DNA of 14,351 nt from Clostridia bacterium (GTDB lineage Bacteria; Bacillota; Clostridia; Peptostreptococcales; Anaerovoracaceae): the NCBI GenBank assembly GCA_024682015.1, contig JAIKZT010000221.1, forward strand, positions 1 to 14,351, given 5' to 3'. Below are positions 5,665 through 13,681 of the stretch, in pieces. The notes under the pieces are model-generated. The model was not told the DNA's origin and searched no databases. It saw nothing but the letters and a program-made list of their open reading frames with translations. Within the stretch, counting starts at the first letter, position 1. Each line of letters begins with the position of its first letter. A program made the position numbers and the translations under genes.

Positions 5665-7626
5665 TTAATACAGCTTCGCGCCGGCGGGGATGCGGTCGGA
5701 GACGATGATCAGGTTCAGCTTCTGCTCGCCTTCCTCGGTGTGAGCCGCCGAGATCAGCATGCCGCAGGAGTCGATGCCCATCATCGGACGCGGGGGCAGG
5801 TTCGTGATCGCGACCAGAGTCTTGCCCACCAGTTCCTCGGGTTCGTAGAACGCGTGGATGCCGGACAGGATGGTGCGGTCCGTGCCGGTGCCGTCGTCCA
5901 GCGTGAACTGCAGCAGCTTCTTGCTCTTGGGCACGGCCTTGCAGTCGAGGACCTTCACCGCGCGGAAGTCGCACTTGCAGAAGTCGTCGAAGCTTACGTA
6001 GTCGGTAAACAGTGGTTCGATCTCGACTTTGGAGAAGTCGATGGGTCCTTCGACAGGCTCAGAGGCCGCAGTGCCCGCCGAAGCGGCGTCCGCAGTTTCC
6101 TGCTTCAGCACCTTCCGGTCGGAATCCAGCGGCTTCATGGTCGGAAACAGCAGCACGTCGCGGATGGACGTGTTGTTCGTGAGCAGCATGACGAGGCGGT
6201 CGATGCCGATGCCGCAGCCGCCCGTGGGGGGCATGCCGTATTCGACGGCCAGCAGGAAGTCCTCGTCCATCTCGGACGCTTCCAGGTCGCCGAGCTCGCG
6301 CAGGCGCATCTGCTGTTCGAAGCGGCCGCGCTGATCGATCGGGTCATTCAGCTCGGAGAACGCGTTCGCGTACTCGCCGCCGTTGATAAACAGCTCGAAC
6401 CGCTGGGTGAGGCGCGGATCTTCCACGCAGCGCTTCGTAAGCGGGGAGATCTCCACCGGATGCTCCAGCACGAACGTCGGCTGGATGAGGTTCTTTTCGC
6501 AGAACTCCTCGAAGAACAGGGAAAGAATGTCGCCGCGCTCGTGCTTGGGCTCCACTTCGATGCCGTGAGCCTTCGCAACCGCTACGGCTTCCTCGCGCGT
6601 GTTGATCTGGTCGAAGTCCACGCCTGCGTACTTGCGGACGGCTTCGGTCATCGTGATCTTCGCGAAGGGCTTGCCTAGGTCGATCTCGATGTCGCCGAAG
6701 GGGATGACGTCCTTGCCGTTCACCACCTGGTTGACGTACTTGATAACGCCTTCCGTGCGCTCCATCATGCCCTGGATGTTCGTGTAGGCCTCGTAGAACT
6801 CGATGGTCGTGAACTCGGGGTTGTGGCGCGTGTCCATGCCCTCGTTGCGGAAGATGCGGCCCATGTCGTAGACGCGGTCGAGGCCGCCGACGATGCAGCG
6901 TTTCAGGTGCAGCTCGGTGGCGATGCGCAGGTACAGGTCGATACCCAGCGCATTGTGATGCGTGATGAACGGCCGAGCCGTCGCGCCGCCCTGGACCGTG
7001 TTCAGAATGGGCGTCTCGCACTCGATGTAGCCCAGGTCGTCAAAGTACTTGCGGATGCAGCGGTAGATGAGCGCGCGCTTCTTGAACGTCTCGCGCACTT
7101 CGGGATTCACGATCAGGTCGACGTAGCGCTGGCGATAGCGCATGTCCATGTCCTTCAGGCCGCTCCACTTGTCGGGCAGCGGGCGGATGGACTTGCTCAG
7201 CAGGACGTAGGACTTCACGTGCAGGGAGATCTCGCCGCGCTTCGTGCGGAAGACGACGCCTTCGCAGCCGATGATGTCGCCGATGTCGAGCTTCTTGAAG
7301 CGCTCGAACTCCTCTTCGCCCAGATCGTCCACCTGGACGTAGATCTGCAGCCGTCCGTCCTGGTCCTGCAGGTCGCAGAAGGACGCTTTGCCCATGCCGC
7401 GCTTGCTCATGAGGCGGCCGGCGATCTTCTGCGTTGACCCTTCCAGCTCCTCGAACTTTTCCTTGATCTCCGTCGCGTTGCTCGTGCGGTCAAACCGGGT
7501 CTGCAGGAACGGGTCTCTGCCCTCCGCCTGCAGCGCCGCCAGCTTCTCGCGCCGGATGAGGCACTGTTCGCTCAGGTCCTGGGCGGAAACTTCCGCCTGC
7601 TGATTTCTTTCTCTTTCTTCGCTCAT
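5665..7626 (-). CDS. lysS: Class II lysyl-tRNA synthetase with C-terminal tRNA-binding domain
   Basis: Charges tRNA-Lys with lysine in the cytoplasm. An OB-fold anticodon-binding domain (about 65-150) precedes the class II catalytic core. Motif 2 shows FRNEG (259-263) and TRHNPEFTTIEFYEAY, and motif 3 shows GIGIDR (472-477). The normal enzyme would end near residue 497 (LLFPTMKP). Here an Ala/Glu-rich linker (about 500-535) leads to a further ~110 residues beginning SFDDFCKCDFRAVKVL (545-560), with VPKSKKLLQ, LVGKTLVAITNLPPRPMMG and CGMLISA. That is the EMAPII/Trbp111-type tRNA-binding domain usually found at the C-terminus of MetRS. At 653 aa the protein is about 150 residues longer than typical LysRS. 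It follows greA by five bases and has only a weak AGGA just before its ATG. Confidence 0.97.
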   Translation of the reverse strand: MSEERERNQQAEVSAQDLSEQCLIRREKLAALQAEGRDPFLQTRFDRTSNATEIKEKFEELEGSTQKIAGRLMSKRGMGKASFCDLQDQDGRLQIYVQVDDLGEEEFERFKKLDIGDIIGCEGVVFRTKRGEISLHVKSYVLLSKSIRPLPDKWSGLKDMDMRYRQRYVDLIVNPEVRETFKKRALIYRCIRKYFDDLGYIECETPILNTVQGGATARPFITHHNALGIDLYLRIATELHLKRCIVGGLDRVYDMGRIFRNEGMDTRHNPEFTTIEFYEAYTNIQGMMERTEGVIKYVNQVVNGKDVIPFGDIEIDLGKPFAKITMTEAVRKYAGVDFDQINTREEAVAVAKAHGIEVEPKHERGDILSLFFEEFCEKNLIQPTFVLEHPVEISPLTKRCVEDPRLTQRFELFINGGEYANAFSELNDPIDQRGRFEQQMRLRELGDLEASEMDEDFLLAVEYGMPPTGGCGIGIDRLVMLLTNNTSIRDVLLFPTMKPLDSDRKVLKQETADAASAGTAASEPVEGPIDFSKVEIEPLFTDYVSFDDFCKCDFRAVKVLDCKAVPKSKKLLQFTLDDGTGTDRTILSGIHAFYEPEELVGKTLVAITNLPPRPMMGIDSCGMLISAAHTEEGEQKLNLIIVSDRIPAGAKLY

Positions 7627-7631
7627 TGTTC

Positions 7632-8108
7632 CTAACCCTTGATGATCTCCATGATCTTATAGTTCAGCGTGCCCACTTCCGTCTGGATCTCCACGACGTC
7701 GCCCTTCTTGTGGCCCAGCAGCGCCTTGCCCACGGGGGATTCGTTGGAGATCTTGTCCTCGAACGGGTCCGCCTGGTTGATGCCCACGATGGTATACGTG
7801 AACTCTTCCTTCGTCTTCGTATCCTTGATCCGCACACCCAGACCCAGGTTGACGCGGTCGCCGGTAAGTTCGGCTTCCGAGACGATCTTGCCGTTGCGCA
7901 TCATGGTCTCCAGCTTCTGGATGCGGTCTTCCAGCTCGGCCTGTTCGTTCTTGGCGGCGTCGTACTCCGCGTTCTCGGACAGGTCGCCGTAGGACTTGGC
8001 TTCCTTCAGGTGTTCGGACACTTCGATGCGGCGCACGGACGTAAGATACTCGTGCTCTTCCACGATCTTGTCGTAATCTTCTTGTCTCAGTAAGATCTCT
8101 TCGCTCAT
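7632..8108 (-). CDS. greA: Transcription elongation factor GreA
   Basis: GreA rescues backtracked RNA polymerase by stimulating cleavage of the transcript 3' end. The 158-aa product has full family length. An N-terminal coiled coil (about 8-75) carries the tip motif YGDLSENAEYDAAK, with acidic residues D42 and E45 that coordinate Mg in the polymerase secondary channel. The C-terminal globular domain (about 80-158) holds ISNESPVGKALLGHKKGD. AGGAG at 8116-8120 supports the ATG. It sits 12 bases after dusB and 5 before lysS; the dusB-greA-lysS order is common in Clostridia. Confidence 0.97.
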   Translation of the reverse strand: MSEEILLRQEDYDKIVEEHEYLTSVRRIEVSEHLKEAKSYGDLSENAEYDAAKNEQAELEDRIQKLETMMRNGKIVSEAELTGDRVNLGLGVRIKDTKTKEEFTYTIVGINQADPFEDKISNESPVGKALLGHKKGDVVEIQTEVGTLNYKIMEIIKG

Positions 8109-8120
8109 TTCTCTTCTCCT

Positions 8121-9104
8121 CTATTCTGAGGGCCGAAGATCCTTCAGCCTCTCCATGATGCCCATCATTTCCGAAAAGCTCTCGGCTTCGCTCGCCTGTC
8201 TGCGTAAGGCCGCGGCGCCGCGTATGCCTTTCGTGTACCAGGCGGCGTGTTTGCGCATCTCGCGCACCGCCCGGTATTCGTCTGTATCTTCAAGGAGCAG
8301 TTTGAAGTGCTCCCTTACAGTCTCTATGATCTCGTCCGTTTCCGGCCTCTTCGGGACGGGCCGGCCGCTGTAGGCCGCCTCCGCCTCCGCGAAGATCCAG
8401 GGGTTTCCCAGCGCGCCGCGGGCGATCATCACCGCATCGCACTTCGTCTCGTCCAGCATGCGCAGGGCGTCTTCGGCCGAGAACACGTCGCCGTTGCCGA
8501 TGACGGGGATGTCCAGCGCCTCTTTGATCCGCCGGATCTGCTCCCAGTCGGCCTTGCCGCTGTAGTACTGCTCCCGCGTGCGTCCGTGCACCGCGATGGC
8601 AGATGCTCCCGCCTCCTGCATGCGCAGCGCGAAGGCGACGGGGTCCACGGGGTGAGCCTCGTCAAACCCGATCCGCATCTTCACGGTAACGGGCTTGCCG
8701 CCGGCGTGCTTTGCAGTCTCGCGCACGAGCTCCTCGGCCAGCGCCGGGCTCTTCAGCAGCGCCGAGCCTTCGCCGTTCTTCACGACTTTCGGCACGGGGC
8801 AGCCCATGTTCAGGTCGAGCCAAGCGTTCGGCCGGGTCTGCAGGTGCTCCGCCGCGAAGGCGAGCATGGTAGGGTCAGACCCGAACAGCTGGATGCCGAC
8901 CGGCCCCTCTTCGTCCGCGATCCGCAGCAGATCCTCCGTGTTGGCATTGCGATAGTGCAGGCCCTTGGCGGAGACCATCTCCGTGAGGGCGGCCGCGGCG
9001 CCGCAGCGGAAGCAGATGCGCCGGAACGCGCTGTCGGTGACCCCGGCCAGGGGCGCCAGCACGAAGGGCGGACGCAGGACGCCGAATGCGATCGTCTGCG
9101 CCAT
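8121..9104 (-). CDS. dusB: tRNA-dihydrouridine synthase, DusB type
   Basis: An FMN-dependent enzyme that reduces specific uridines of tRNA to dihydrouridine. The 327-aa chain forms a TIM barrel opening with FVLAPLAGVTDSAFRRI. LNMGCPVPKV contains the catalytic cysteine C102. VKMRIGFD, then VHGRTREQYYSGKADW (172-187), GNGDV (203-207) and ARGALGNPWIF (228-238) supply the FMN and tRNA sites, and a helical C-terminal domain follows. The ATG lies four bases after the stop of the PucR-type regulator and no clear ribosome binding site precedes it, so translation is probably coupled. The start aligns with the usual DusB N-terminus. Confidence 0.95.
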   Translation of the reverse strand: MAQTIAFGVLRPPFVLAPLAGVTDSAFRRICFRCGAAAALTEMVSAKGLHYRNANTEDLLRIADEEGPVGIQLFGSDPTMLAFAAEHLQTRPNAWLDLNMGCPVPKVVKNGEGSALLKSPALAEELVRETAKHAGGKPVTVKMRIGFDEAHPVDPVAFALRMQEAGASAIAVHGRTREQYYSGKADWEQIRRIKEALDIPVIGNGDVFSAEDALRMLDETKCDAVMIARGALGNPWIFAEAEAAYSGRPVPKRPETDEIIETVREHFKLLLEDTDEYRAVREMRKHAAWYTKGIRGAAALRRQASEAESFSEMMGIMERLKDLRPSE

Positions 9105-9108
9105 GGCT

Positions 9109-10281
9109 TCAGAACGAACGGACTTCGTTCTCGATGCGGTAGACGGCCAGGGCCATCATCAGGCCCGGCACGACCGTGTTCGCCGTGATGTCCACGCCCA
9201 GGATCTCCCGGATGCGCTTTAAGCGGTACTGGACCGTGTTGGCGTGGATGTCCATCAGGCGGGCGGTCTTGGCGGTGGAAAGCCCGGAGTCGAGCATGAA
9301 CGTCTCCAGCGTTTCCATCAGCTGGCGGTTCTTCGTGTCCTTCGCGTCGCGGAAGGGCTTGATCAGGTCGAGATAGTTCTTCTTGACGCTGCCGCCGTTC
9401 ATGCAGATGTTGACGCAGTTGCCCGCCAGCGCCAGCTCGTACTTGGAAAAGCTGTGCTTGTACGGGAAGATCAGCTGGATGAACGCCTCCGTCTCGTTGA
9501 TGAGCTGGAACGCGTTGCACATGCCTTCGATGCCTTCGGTGCCCAGCACGTGGAACGTCTTGTCAGCGCCCTGCAGGGACATGCGCTTGGCCAGCGCTTT
9601 CCACTCGGGTTCACCGAACTCCTTCGTCTGGCTGGAGGACAGCAGCAGCCCCGCGATCTCGCCGTCGGTGGCGACCTTCAGCGCGCGGATGTTGAACTCG
9701 GTCTCGAAGGAAGCCAGCTCCTTCAGGCCGCTCTCCTTCTTGATGCTGGGGATGAGGAACACGCCCGTGAACTCTTCCTGCTTCAGGTCGAGCTCCTGCA
9801 TGAGGGAGTACGCCAGCCCGCGGTTGCCGCGGCGCAGCGCCCGGATGAACTCGGCCACCGGGTCTCTCTCCGGCGCGAAGTTCCACATGCCCATGGCCAG
9901 CTCGATGATCTCGGCCAGCTTCACAATGTCGTCGTGACTGTAGTTGTCGTCGTTGTCCACGAGCAGCAGGTAGTATTTCTGCCCGGCGACCGTGACGGGG
10001 CCCCAGTATGTGGTGAGCCCTTCCAGCTGCAGCTTCGTGGCCTTCTTCGTCTCGATGGACAGGCCCATCTCCGTGCTTTGCCGCACGGCTTCCTCGATCG
10101 TGACCCGATGGCGCGTCTCCACGGAGAACAGCGCGTTGAAGTCCGAGGAAAACAGGACGATCTGAAAGGCGTTGCTCAGGGCCGCTTCGCGCGCGGCCAT
10201 GGGAAAGCTGCTGTACTTTTCAAAGTTCAGCAGGTGGTAGATGCTGTTCGTTATGAGGCTGTTGGAAAAGGATTCTGCCAT
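9109..10281 (-). CDS. PucR/CdaR-type helix-turn-helix transcriptional regulator, 390 aa
   Basis: The C-terminus carries the PucR-type DNA-binding domain: LMETLETFMLDSGLSTAKTA followed by ARLMDIHANTVQYRLKRIREILG (about 321-362). The central part (about 145-290) fits the divergent GGDEF-like domain of CdaR/PucR proteins. The N-terminal 130 residues may sense a ligand, but no known sensor domain is recognised. Family members usually control sugar-acid, purine or amino-acid catabolism, yet no such gene is near. The ATG overlaps the ftsH stop as TAATG, and dusB starts four bases after its own stop. It is therefore embedded in a housekeeping operon, and its target cannot be inferred from context. 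Confidence 0.9.
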   Translation of the reverse strand: MAESFSNSLITNSIYHLLNFEKYSSFPMAAREAALSNAFQIVLFSSDFNALFSVETRHRVTIEEAVRQSTEMGLSIETKKATKLQLEGLTTYWGPVTVAGQKYYLLLVDNDDNYSHDDIVKLAEIIELAMGMWNFAPERDPVAEFIRALRRGNRGLAYSLMQELDLKQEEFTGVFLIPSIKKESGLKELASFETEFNIRALKVATDGEIAGLLLSSSQTKEFGEPEWKALAKRMSLQGADKTFHVLGTEGIEGMCNAFQLINETEAFIQLIFPYKHSFSKYELALAGNCVNICMNGGSVKKNYLDLIKPFRDAKDTKNRQLMETLETFMLDSGLSTAKTARLMDIHANTVQYRLKRIREILGVDITANTVVPGLMMALAVYRIENEVRSF

Positions 10282-12401
10282 TACTCTTCACCCTTGTCCT
10301 TTTTCTGCGCTTCCTTCTGGGCTTCGCGGGCAGCCTCCCGCTCCCGGCGCAGTTCCGCGGCGTCGCGGATGACGATGTTGCCTTTTTCGTCCATGACGGC
10401 CACGCGCTTGCCCTGCTCCATGGCCTGGCGCAGCTGTTCTTCGGCGCGGCGCTTTTCTTCGGCTTCGCGTCTGGCGCGCGCTTCGGCCTCGGCCTTTTCC
10501 TTCGCCTCTCTGGCGGCGTTGGCTTCCTGCTGCAGCGTCTGCAGCTCGGCCGTCGTGCTCGTGCCCTCGTAAAGAGCTTCGAACTGGTCGGCATCCAGCG
10601 TCTCCATCTCGAGCAGCGCTTCGGCCACCCGGTGGAGCTCCTCGCTGTGAGCCTTCAGCAGTTCTTCGGTGTCTGCGTAGGCCTGCGTCATGATGTCGTG
10701 GACTTCCTTGTCGATCTTGGAAGCCAGTTCCTCGGAGTAGTTCTGCTTGGACGTGAAGTCGCGACCGAGGAACACCTCGTCGGCGCTGCTGTAGTTCAGC
10801 GGTCCGATGGTCTCGCTCATGCCGTACTTGGCGACCATGTCGTGCGCGATCTTCGTGGCCCGCTCCAGGTCGTTGCTGGCGCCCGTGGAGATGTCGCCCA
10901 TGACGAGCGCTTCCGCGACCCGGCCGCCGAGCAGGTGGCGGATCTCGTTGATCATGTCGCCCTTCGTCATGTAGTACTTATCCTCTTCGGGCAGCTGCAT
11001 GGTGAACCCGCCGGCCCTGCCGCGCGGCATGATCGTGACCTGGTGCACGGGGTCGGAGCCGGGCGTCGCCCGCATGACGACCGCGTGACCCGCCTCGTGG
11101 AACGCGGTGAGCCGTTTTTCCTTGTCGCTCATGACCTTGCTGCGCTTCTTGGGGCCCGCGATGACCCTGGTAATGGACTCTTCGAGATCGTCCATGTGGA
11201 TCTCGGTGCCGCCGCGCCTCGCGGTGAGCAGCGCCGCTTCGTTCATCATGTTCTCGATGTCCGCGGGGGTAAAGCCCGGCGTGCGCTTGGCGAGGACCTT
11301 CAGATCCACGTCGCTGCCGAGGGGCTTGTTCTTGGAATGGATGCGGAAGACCGCCTCGCGGCCCTTGACGTCCGGCGTTCCGATCGTGACTTCGCGGTCG
11401 AAGCGGCCCGGGCGGAGAATGGCAGGGTCAAGCACGTCGGGACGGTTCGTCGCCGCCAGCACGATGATGCCTTCGTTGATGCCGAAACCGTCCATCTCCA
11501 CGAGGAGCTGGTTGAGGGTCTGCTCGCGCTCGTCGTTGCCGCCGCCGATGCCGGCGCCTCTTCTGCGGCCGACCGCGTCGATCTCATCGATGAACACGAT
11601 GCAGGGCGCGTTTTTCTTGGCTTCCTCGAACAGGTCGCGCACGCGGCTCGCACCGACGCCCACGAACATCTCCACGAAGTCCGAACCGGAGATCGAGAAG
11701 AACGGGACGCCCGCTTCGCCCGCGACGGCCTTGGAAATGTAAGTCTTACCGGTTCCCGGGGGCCCCACGAGCAGCACGCCCTTGGGGATGCGCGCGCCGA
11801 GTTCCGTATATTTACGGGGACTCTTGAGGAAGTCGACGATCTCCTCGAGCTCCGCCTTTTCCTCGTCGAGGCCGGCCACGTCCGCAAACGTGACCTTCGT
11901 GTTGCCGTCCTTGAAGATCTTGGCCTTGCTCTTGCCGAAGTTCATCATGCCGCGGTTGCCGCCGCCGCTTCCCATGAAGCTCGTCCAGAAGAAGATCATG
12001 ATGCCGATCAGCAGCAGCGTCGGGATCCACGAGATGACCGAGGACCAGATCGAGGGCTTAACGCTCTCCACGGTGATCTTGCCTTCCTTCGCCAGCGGGA
12101 TGAGGTATCCTTCGCTGATGATGGCCATGTCGTATCCCGTCGGCGCGTAGGTGATGAAGTAACTGCCGTCCGTCAGCTGGCCTTCGTAGCGCCGGCTGCC
12201 TTCCGACACGTTGACCGTCCGGACTTTGCTCGCCTCGAGGTCTTCCACGAGTTCGGAAAATTCGATCTCCTTTACCTGCGCTGCCTGGCTGAACCCGCCG
12301 GCGTTCTGGAAGAACCAGGCGCCCAGCAGCACGAGGCCGAATAAAATAACGTACAGCCCGATCCCCCTGATGGGACTGGGTTTAGGATTCTTGTTATTCA
12401 A
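10281..12401 (-). CDS. ftsH: ATP-dependent zinc metalloprotease FtsH, TTG start
   Basis: A membrane-bound AAA+ hexameric protease that extracts and degrades damaged membrane and regulatory proteins. TM1 lies at about 14-31 and TM2 at about 120-140, flanking an extracytoplasmic region. Walker A is GPPGTGKT (213-220), Walker B is IVFIDEID (268-275), and the second region of homology includes ATNRPD and RPGRFDR. The zinc site is HEAGH (435-439), with a probable third ligand D511 in SNDLERAT. The 706-aa length includes a long charged tail (about 620-706), rich in Ala, Glu, Arg and Lys, predicted to be helical, with a short VAVMDEKGNIVIRD insert near 667-680. The TTG start is fixed by GGAGGGA at 12410-12416, eight bases upstream. 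First gene of the run to lysS. Confidence 0.97.
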   Translation of the reverse strand: MNNKNPKPSPIRGIGLYVILFGLVLLGAWFFQNAGGFSQAAQVKEIEFSELVEDLEASKVRTVNVSEGSRRYEGQLTDGSYFITYAPTGYDMAIISEGYLIPLAKEGKITVESVKPSIWSSVISWIPTLLLIGIMIFFWTSFMGSGGGNRGMMNFGKSKAKIFKDGNTKVTFADVAGLDEEKAELEEIVDFLKSPRKYTELGARIPKGVLLVGPPGTGKTYISKAVAGEAGVPFFSISGSDFVEMFVGVGASRVRDLFEEAKKNAPCIVFIDEIDAVGRRRGAGIGGGNDEREQTLNQLLVEMDGFGINEGIIVLAATNRPDVLDPAILRPGRFDREVTIGTPDVKGREAVFRIHSKNKPLGSDVDLKVLAKRTPGFTPADIENMMNEAALLTARRGGTEIHMDDLEESITRVIAGPKKRSKVMSDKEKRLTAFHEAGHAVVMRATPGSDPVHQVTIMPRGRAGGFTMQLPEEDKYYMTKGDMINEIRHLLGGRVAEALVMGDISTGASNDLERATKIAHDMVAKYGMSETIGPLNYSSADEVFLGRDFTSKQNYSEELASKIDKEVHDIMTQAYADTEELLKAHSEELHRVAEALLEMETLDADQFEALYEGTSTTAELQTLQQEANAAREAKEKAEAEARARREAEEKRRAEEQLRQAMEQGKRVAVMDEKGNIVIRDAAELRREREAAREAQKEAQKKDKGEE

Positions 12402-12409
12402 CTACAAAT

Positions 12410-12416
12410 TCCCTCC
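12410..12416 (-). promoter_or_regulatory. Ribosome binding site fixing the TTG start of ftsH
   Basis: GGAGGGA on the minus strand lies eight bases before the TTG at 12399-12401. No ATG gives a full-length N-terminal membrane segment with such a site. Confidence 0.85.
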
Positions 12417-12467
12417 ATATTGCGTCTCTAAATTTGTCGGTTGGTCCAGTGCTTTGTAATTAGACAC

Positions 12468-12496
12468 AATATACTATCACAAAAGTTTGTTTTGTA
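12468..12496 (-). promoter_or_regulatory. Possible promoter for the ftsH-lysS operon
   Basis: On the minus strand a -10-like TATATT (12468-12473) lies about 67 bases before the ftsH start codon. The best -35 at 17 bp is only TACAAA (12491-12496), three of six matches, so this is weak. The 138-base gap is AT-rich here and lies beyond the tilS palindrome, so a promoter is expected. Confidence 0.35.
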
Positions 12497-12507
12497 CAAG
12501 CAAGACC

Positions 12508-12536
12508 TTGAGTCAGGGGACGTTTCCGCTGACTCA
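12508..12536 (+). repeat. REP-like palindrome, copy A, after tilS
   Basis: A 29-bp element whose arms TGAGTCAG (12509-12516) and CTGACTCA (12529-12536) form an 8-bp stem, with GGA/TCC pairing inside after a G-G mismatch and a CGTT loop. It is identical to copy B at 13653-13681 but in the opposite orientation. It starts three bases past the tilS stop codon. No T run follows in the tilS direction, so it may stabilise the mRNA end rather than terminate well. Confidence 0.8.
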
Positions 12537-12539
12537 CTC

Positions 12540-13535
12540 TCACGGTTTTACGAATTCAATGTCCTCGTGGGTCACGCGGGCGGTGTAGCCGTGCGGAAAC
12601 TCGATCGTCTTGCCCGTACGGCGACCTTTGGCGGCTGCGAGCAGACTTTCGAGATGCGCCGCCGCGATGTCCTCCTCCAGCCCCAGCCGCGCGAACAGGA
12701 TCCGCACGATGCGCTTGGCGATGGGCGCCTCCAGCGCCGCGAGCCGCTTCACGGGGAAGCTGTCCACATGCCCTTCCGCCTCCTTCTGCGCCAGGCTTTC
12801 CAGAAATGCGTCATCCTCCCGGGCCGCCGCAGCCAAGCGCGCGAGGCCTTCCTTCAAACTCGGATTGTACTCCTTTTCCAGCGCCGGCAGCAGCTTGCGC
12901 CGCAGCTTGTTGCGCGTGTAGTACGTGTCCGCGTTCGTACAGTCCCAGCGCGGTTTCAGACCGTGACCCTCACAATACGCCTCGATCTCGCTCCTGGGCG
13001 TGTCAAGCAGCGGCCGGATGAGCCCGTCGGCGCGCGCATATTCCATCGCTGCCAGGCCGTGGATGCCCGTTCCCCGCAGCATGCGCATGAGCACCGTCTC
13101 CGCTTGATCGTCCCGGTTGTGCGCCAGCGCGATGAGCGCCCGGCCTCCTCCGCAGCCCATGCTGCAGTAACCCTGCAGGGACGCCTGCTGCCGCCTTAGC
13201 GCGCTGTGCCTCGCCTTGCGGCCGGCCTCCTCCGGAGAAATGCCCTCCTTTTCGGCTTTCGCGTAAACGTTGCAGATGGTCACCACCAGGGGAACGCCCA
13301 GCTGCCGGCAGTGATCCGCCAGCCAGCGCTCGTCCTCCGCGGCTTGCTCGCCGCGCATGAGGTGGTTCACGTGCAGGGCCTGCAGGGTGAAATCCAGCGA
13401 ACGCTGCATGTCCTTCAGAATGTGCAGCAGGCACAGCGAATCGGGACCGCCGGACAGGCCGAGGATCACGGTATCGCCCGGGGCGATCATGTTATGGTCT
13501 TTGATGGTCTTTCGGACCTGTAATTCTGCGTTCAT
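12540..13535 (-). CDS. tilS: tRNA(Ile)-lysidine synthetase, short form, 331 aa
   Basis: An essential ATP-dependent enzyme that attaches lysine to C34 of tRNA-Ile(CAU), so that it reads AUA as isoleucine. The N-terminal PP-loop domain has the nucleotide motif SGGPDS (28-33), then ALHVNHLMRG and ALAHNRDDQAETVLMRMLRGTG typical of TilS. Next come GLIRPLLDTPRSEIEAY and WDCTNADTYYTRNKLRRKLLPAL. The chain ends soon after, so the C-terminal TilS domain of the E. coli and Bacillus enzymes is lacking, as in the compact Aquifex form. The ATG at 13535 has no good ribosome binding site, but the N-terminus aligns well with Bacillus TilS. It is bracketed by two copies of the same palindrome. hpt is not between it and ftsH. 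Confidence 0.95.
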   Translation of the reverse strand: MNAELQVRKTIKDHNMIAPGDTVILGLSGGPDSLCLLHILKDMQRSLDFTLQALHVNHLMRGEQAAEDERWLADHCRQLGVPLVVTICNVYAKAEKEGISPEEAGRKARHSALRRQQASLQGYCSMGCGGGRALIALAHNRDDQAETVLMRMLRGTGIHGLAAMEYARADGLIRPLLDTPRSEIEAYCEGHGLKPRWDCTNADTYYTRNKLRRKLLPALEKEYNPSLKEGLARLAAAAREDDAFLESLAQKEAEGHVDSFPVKRLAALEAPIAKRIVRILFARLGLEEDIAAAHLESLLAAAKGRRTGKTIEFPHGYTARVTHEDIEFVKP

Positions 13536-13614
13536 CTTTTAGTTTGAGGGAACAGCCAACTGCTATACAAACTGACCGGCAAGGGGGATCAGGCGCTCCC
13601 CGCGCCTGTCGAAG

Positions 13615-13641
13615 AAAAATGGGACAAGGAACCGTCCCCAT
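13615..13641 (-). terminator. Intrinsic terminator after tatD
   Basis: On the minus strand ATGGGGAC (13634-13641) pairs with GTCCCAT (13619-13625), allowing one bulged G, and a TTTTT run follows (13615-13619). Its sequence is related to the palindrome just before it, so this looks like a repeat unit acting as terminator. tilS may still receive readthrough, since no promoter is evident in 13536-13614. Confidence 0.72.
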
Positions 13642-13652
13642 GTCTCAAAAGC

Positions 13653-13681
13653 TGAGTCAGCGGAAACGTCCCCTGACTCAA
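13653..13681 (-). repeat. REP-like palindrome, copy B, overlapping the tatD stop
   Basis: Identical over 29 bp to copy A (12508-12536) but inverted. It overlaps the tatD 3' end and supplies its TGA stop (13678-13680). A second, related hairpin (13619-13641) follows within about a dozen bases; both units share a TGAG-CA-GGGGACG-TTCC pattern. Confidence 0.8.

Noticed and set aside
9244..10572. 442-codon plus-strand frame opposite the PucR-type gene
   Set aside because: Antisense shadow; the minus strand encodes a clear PucR-type DNA-binding domain.
10632..12344. 570-codon plus-strand frame opposite ftsH
   Set aside because: Shadow of ftsH in a GC-rich genome; no domain is visible and the opposite strand has every FtsH motif.
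12464..12479. NrdR-box-like sequence upstream of ftsH
   Set aside because: Only one site is present with no partner at three-turn spacing, and the gene is not a ribonucleotide reductase.
13591..13607. GC-rich hairpin between tatD and tilS
   Set aside because: A perfect 6-bp stem exists but no T run follows. It is too short to call beyond chance in GC-rich DNA.
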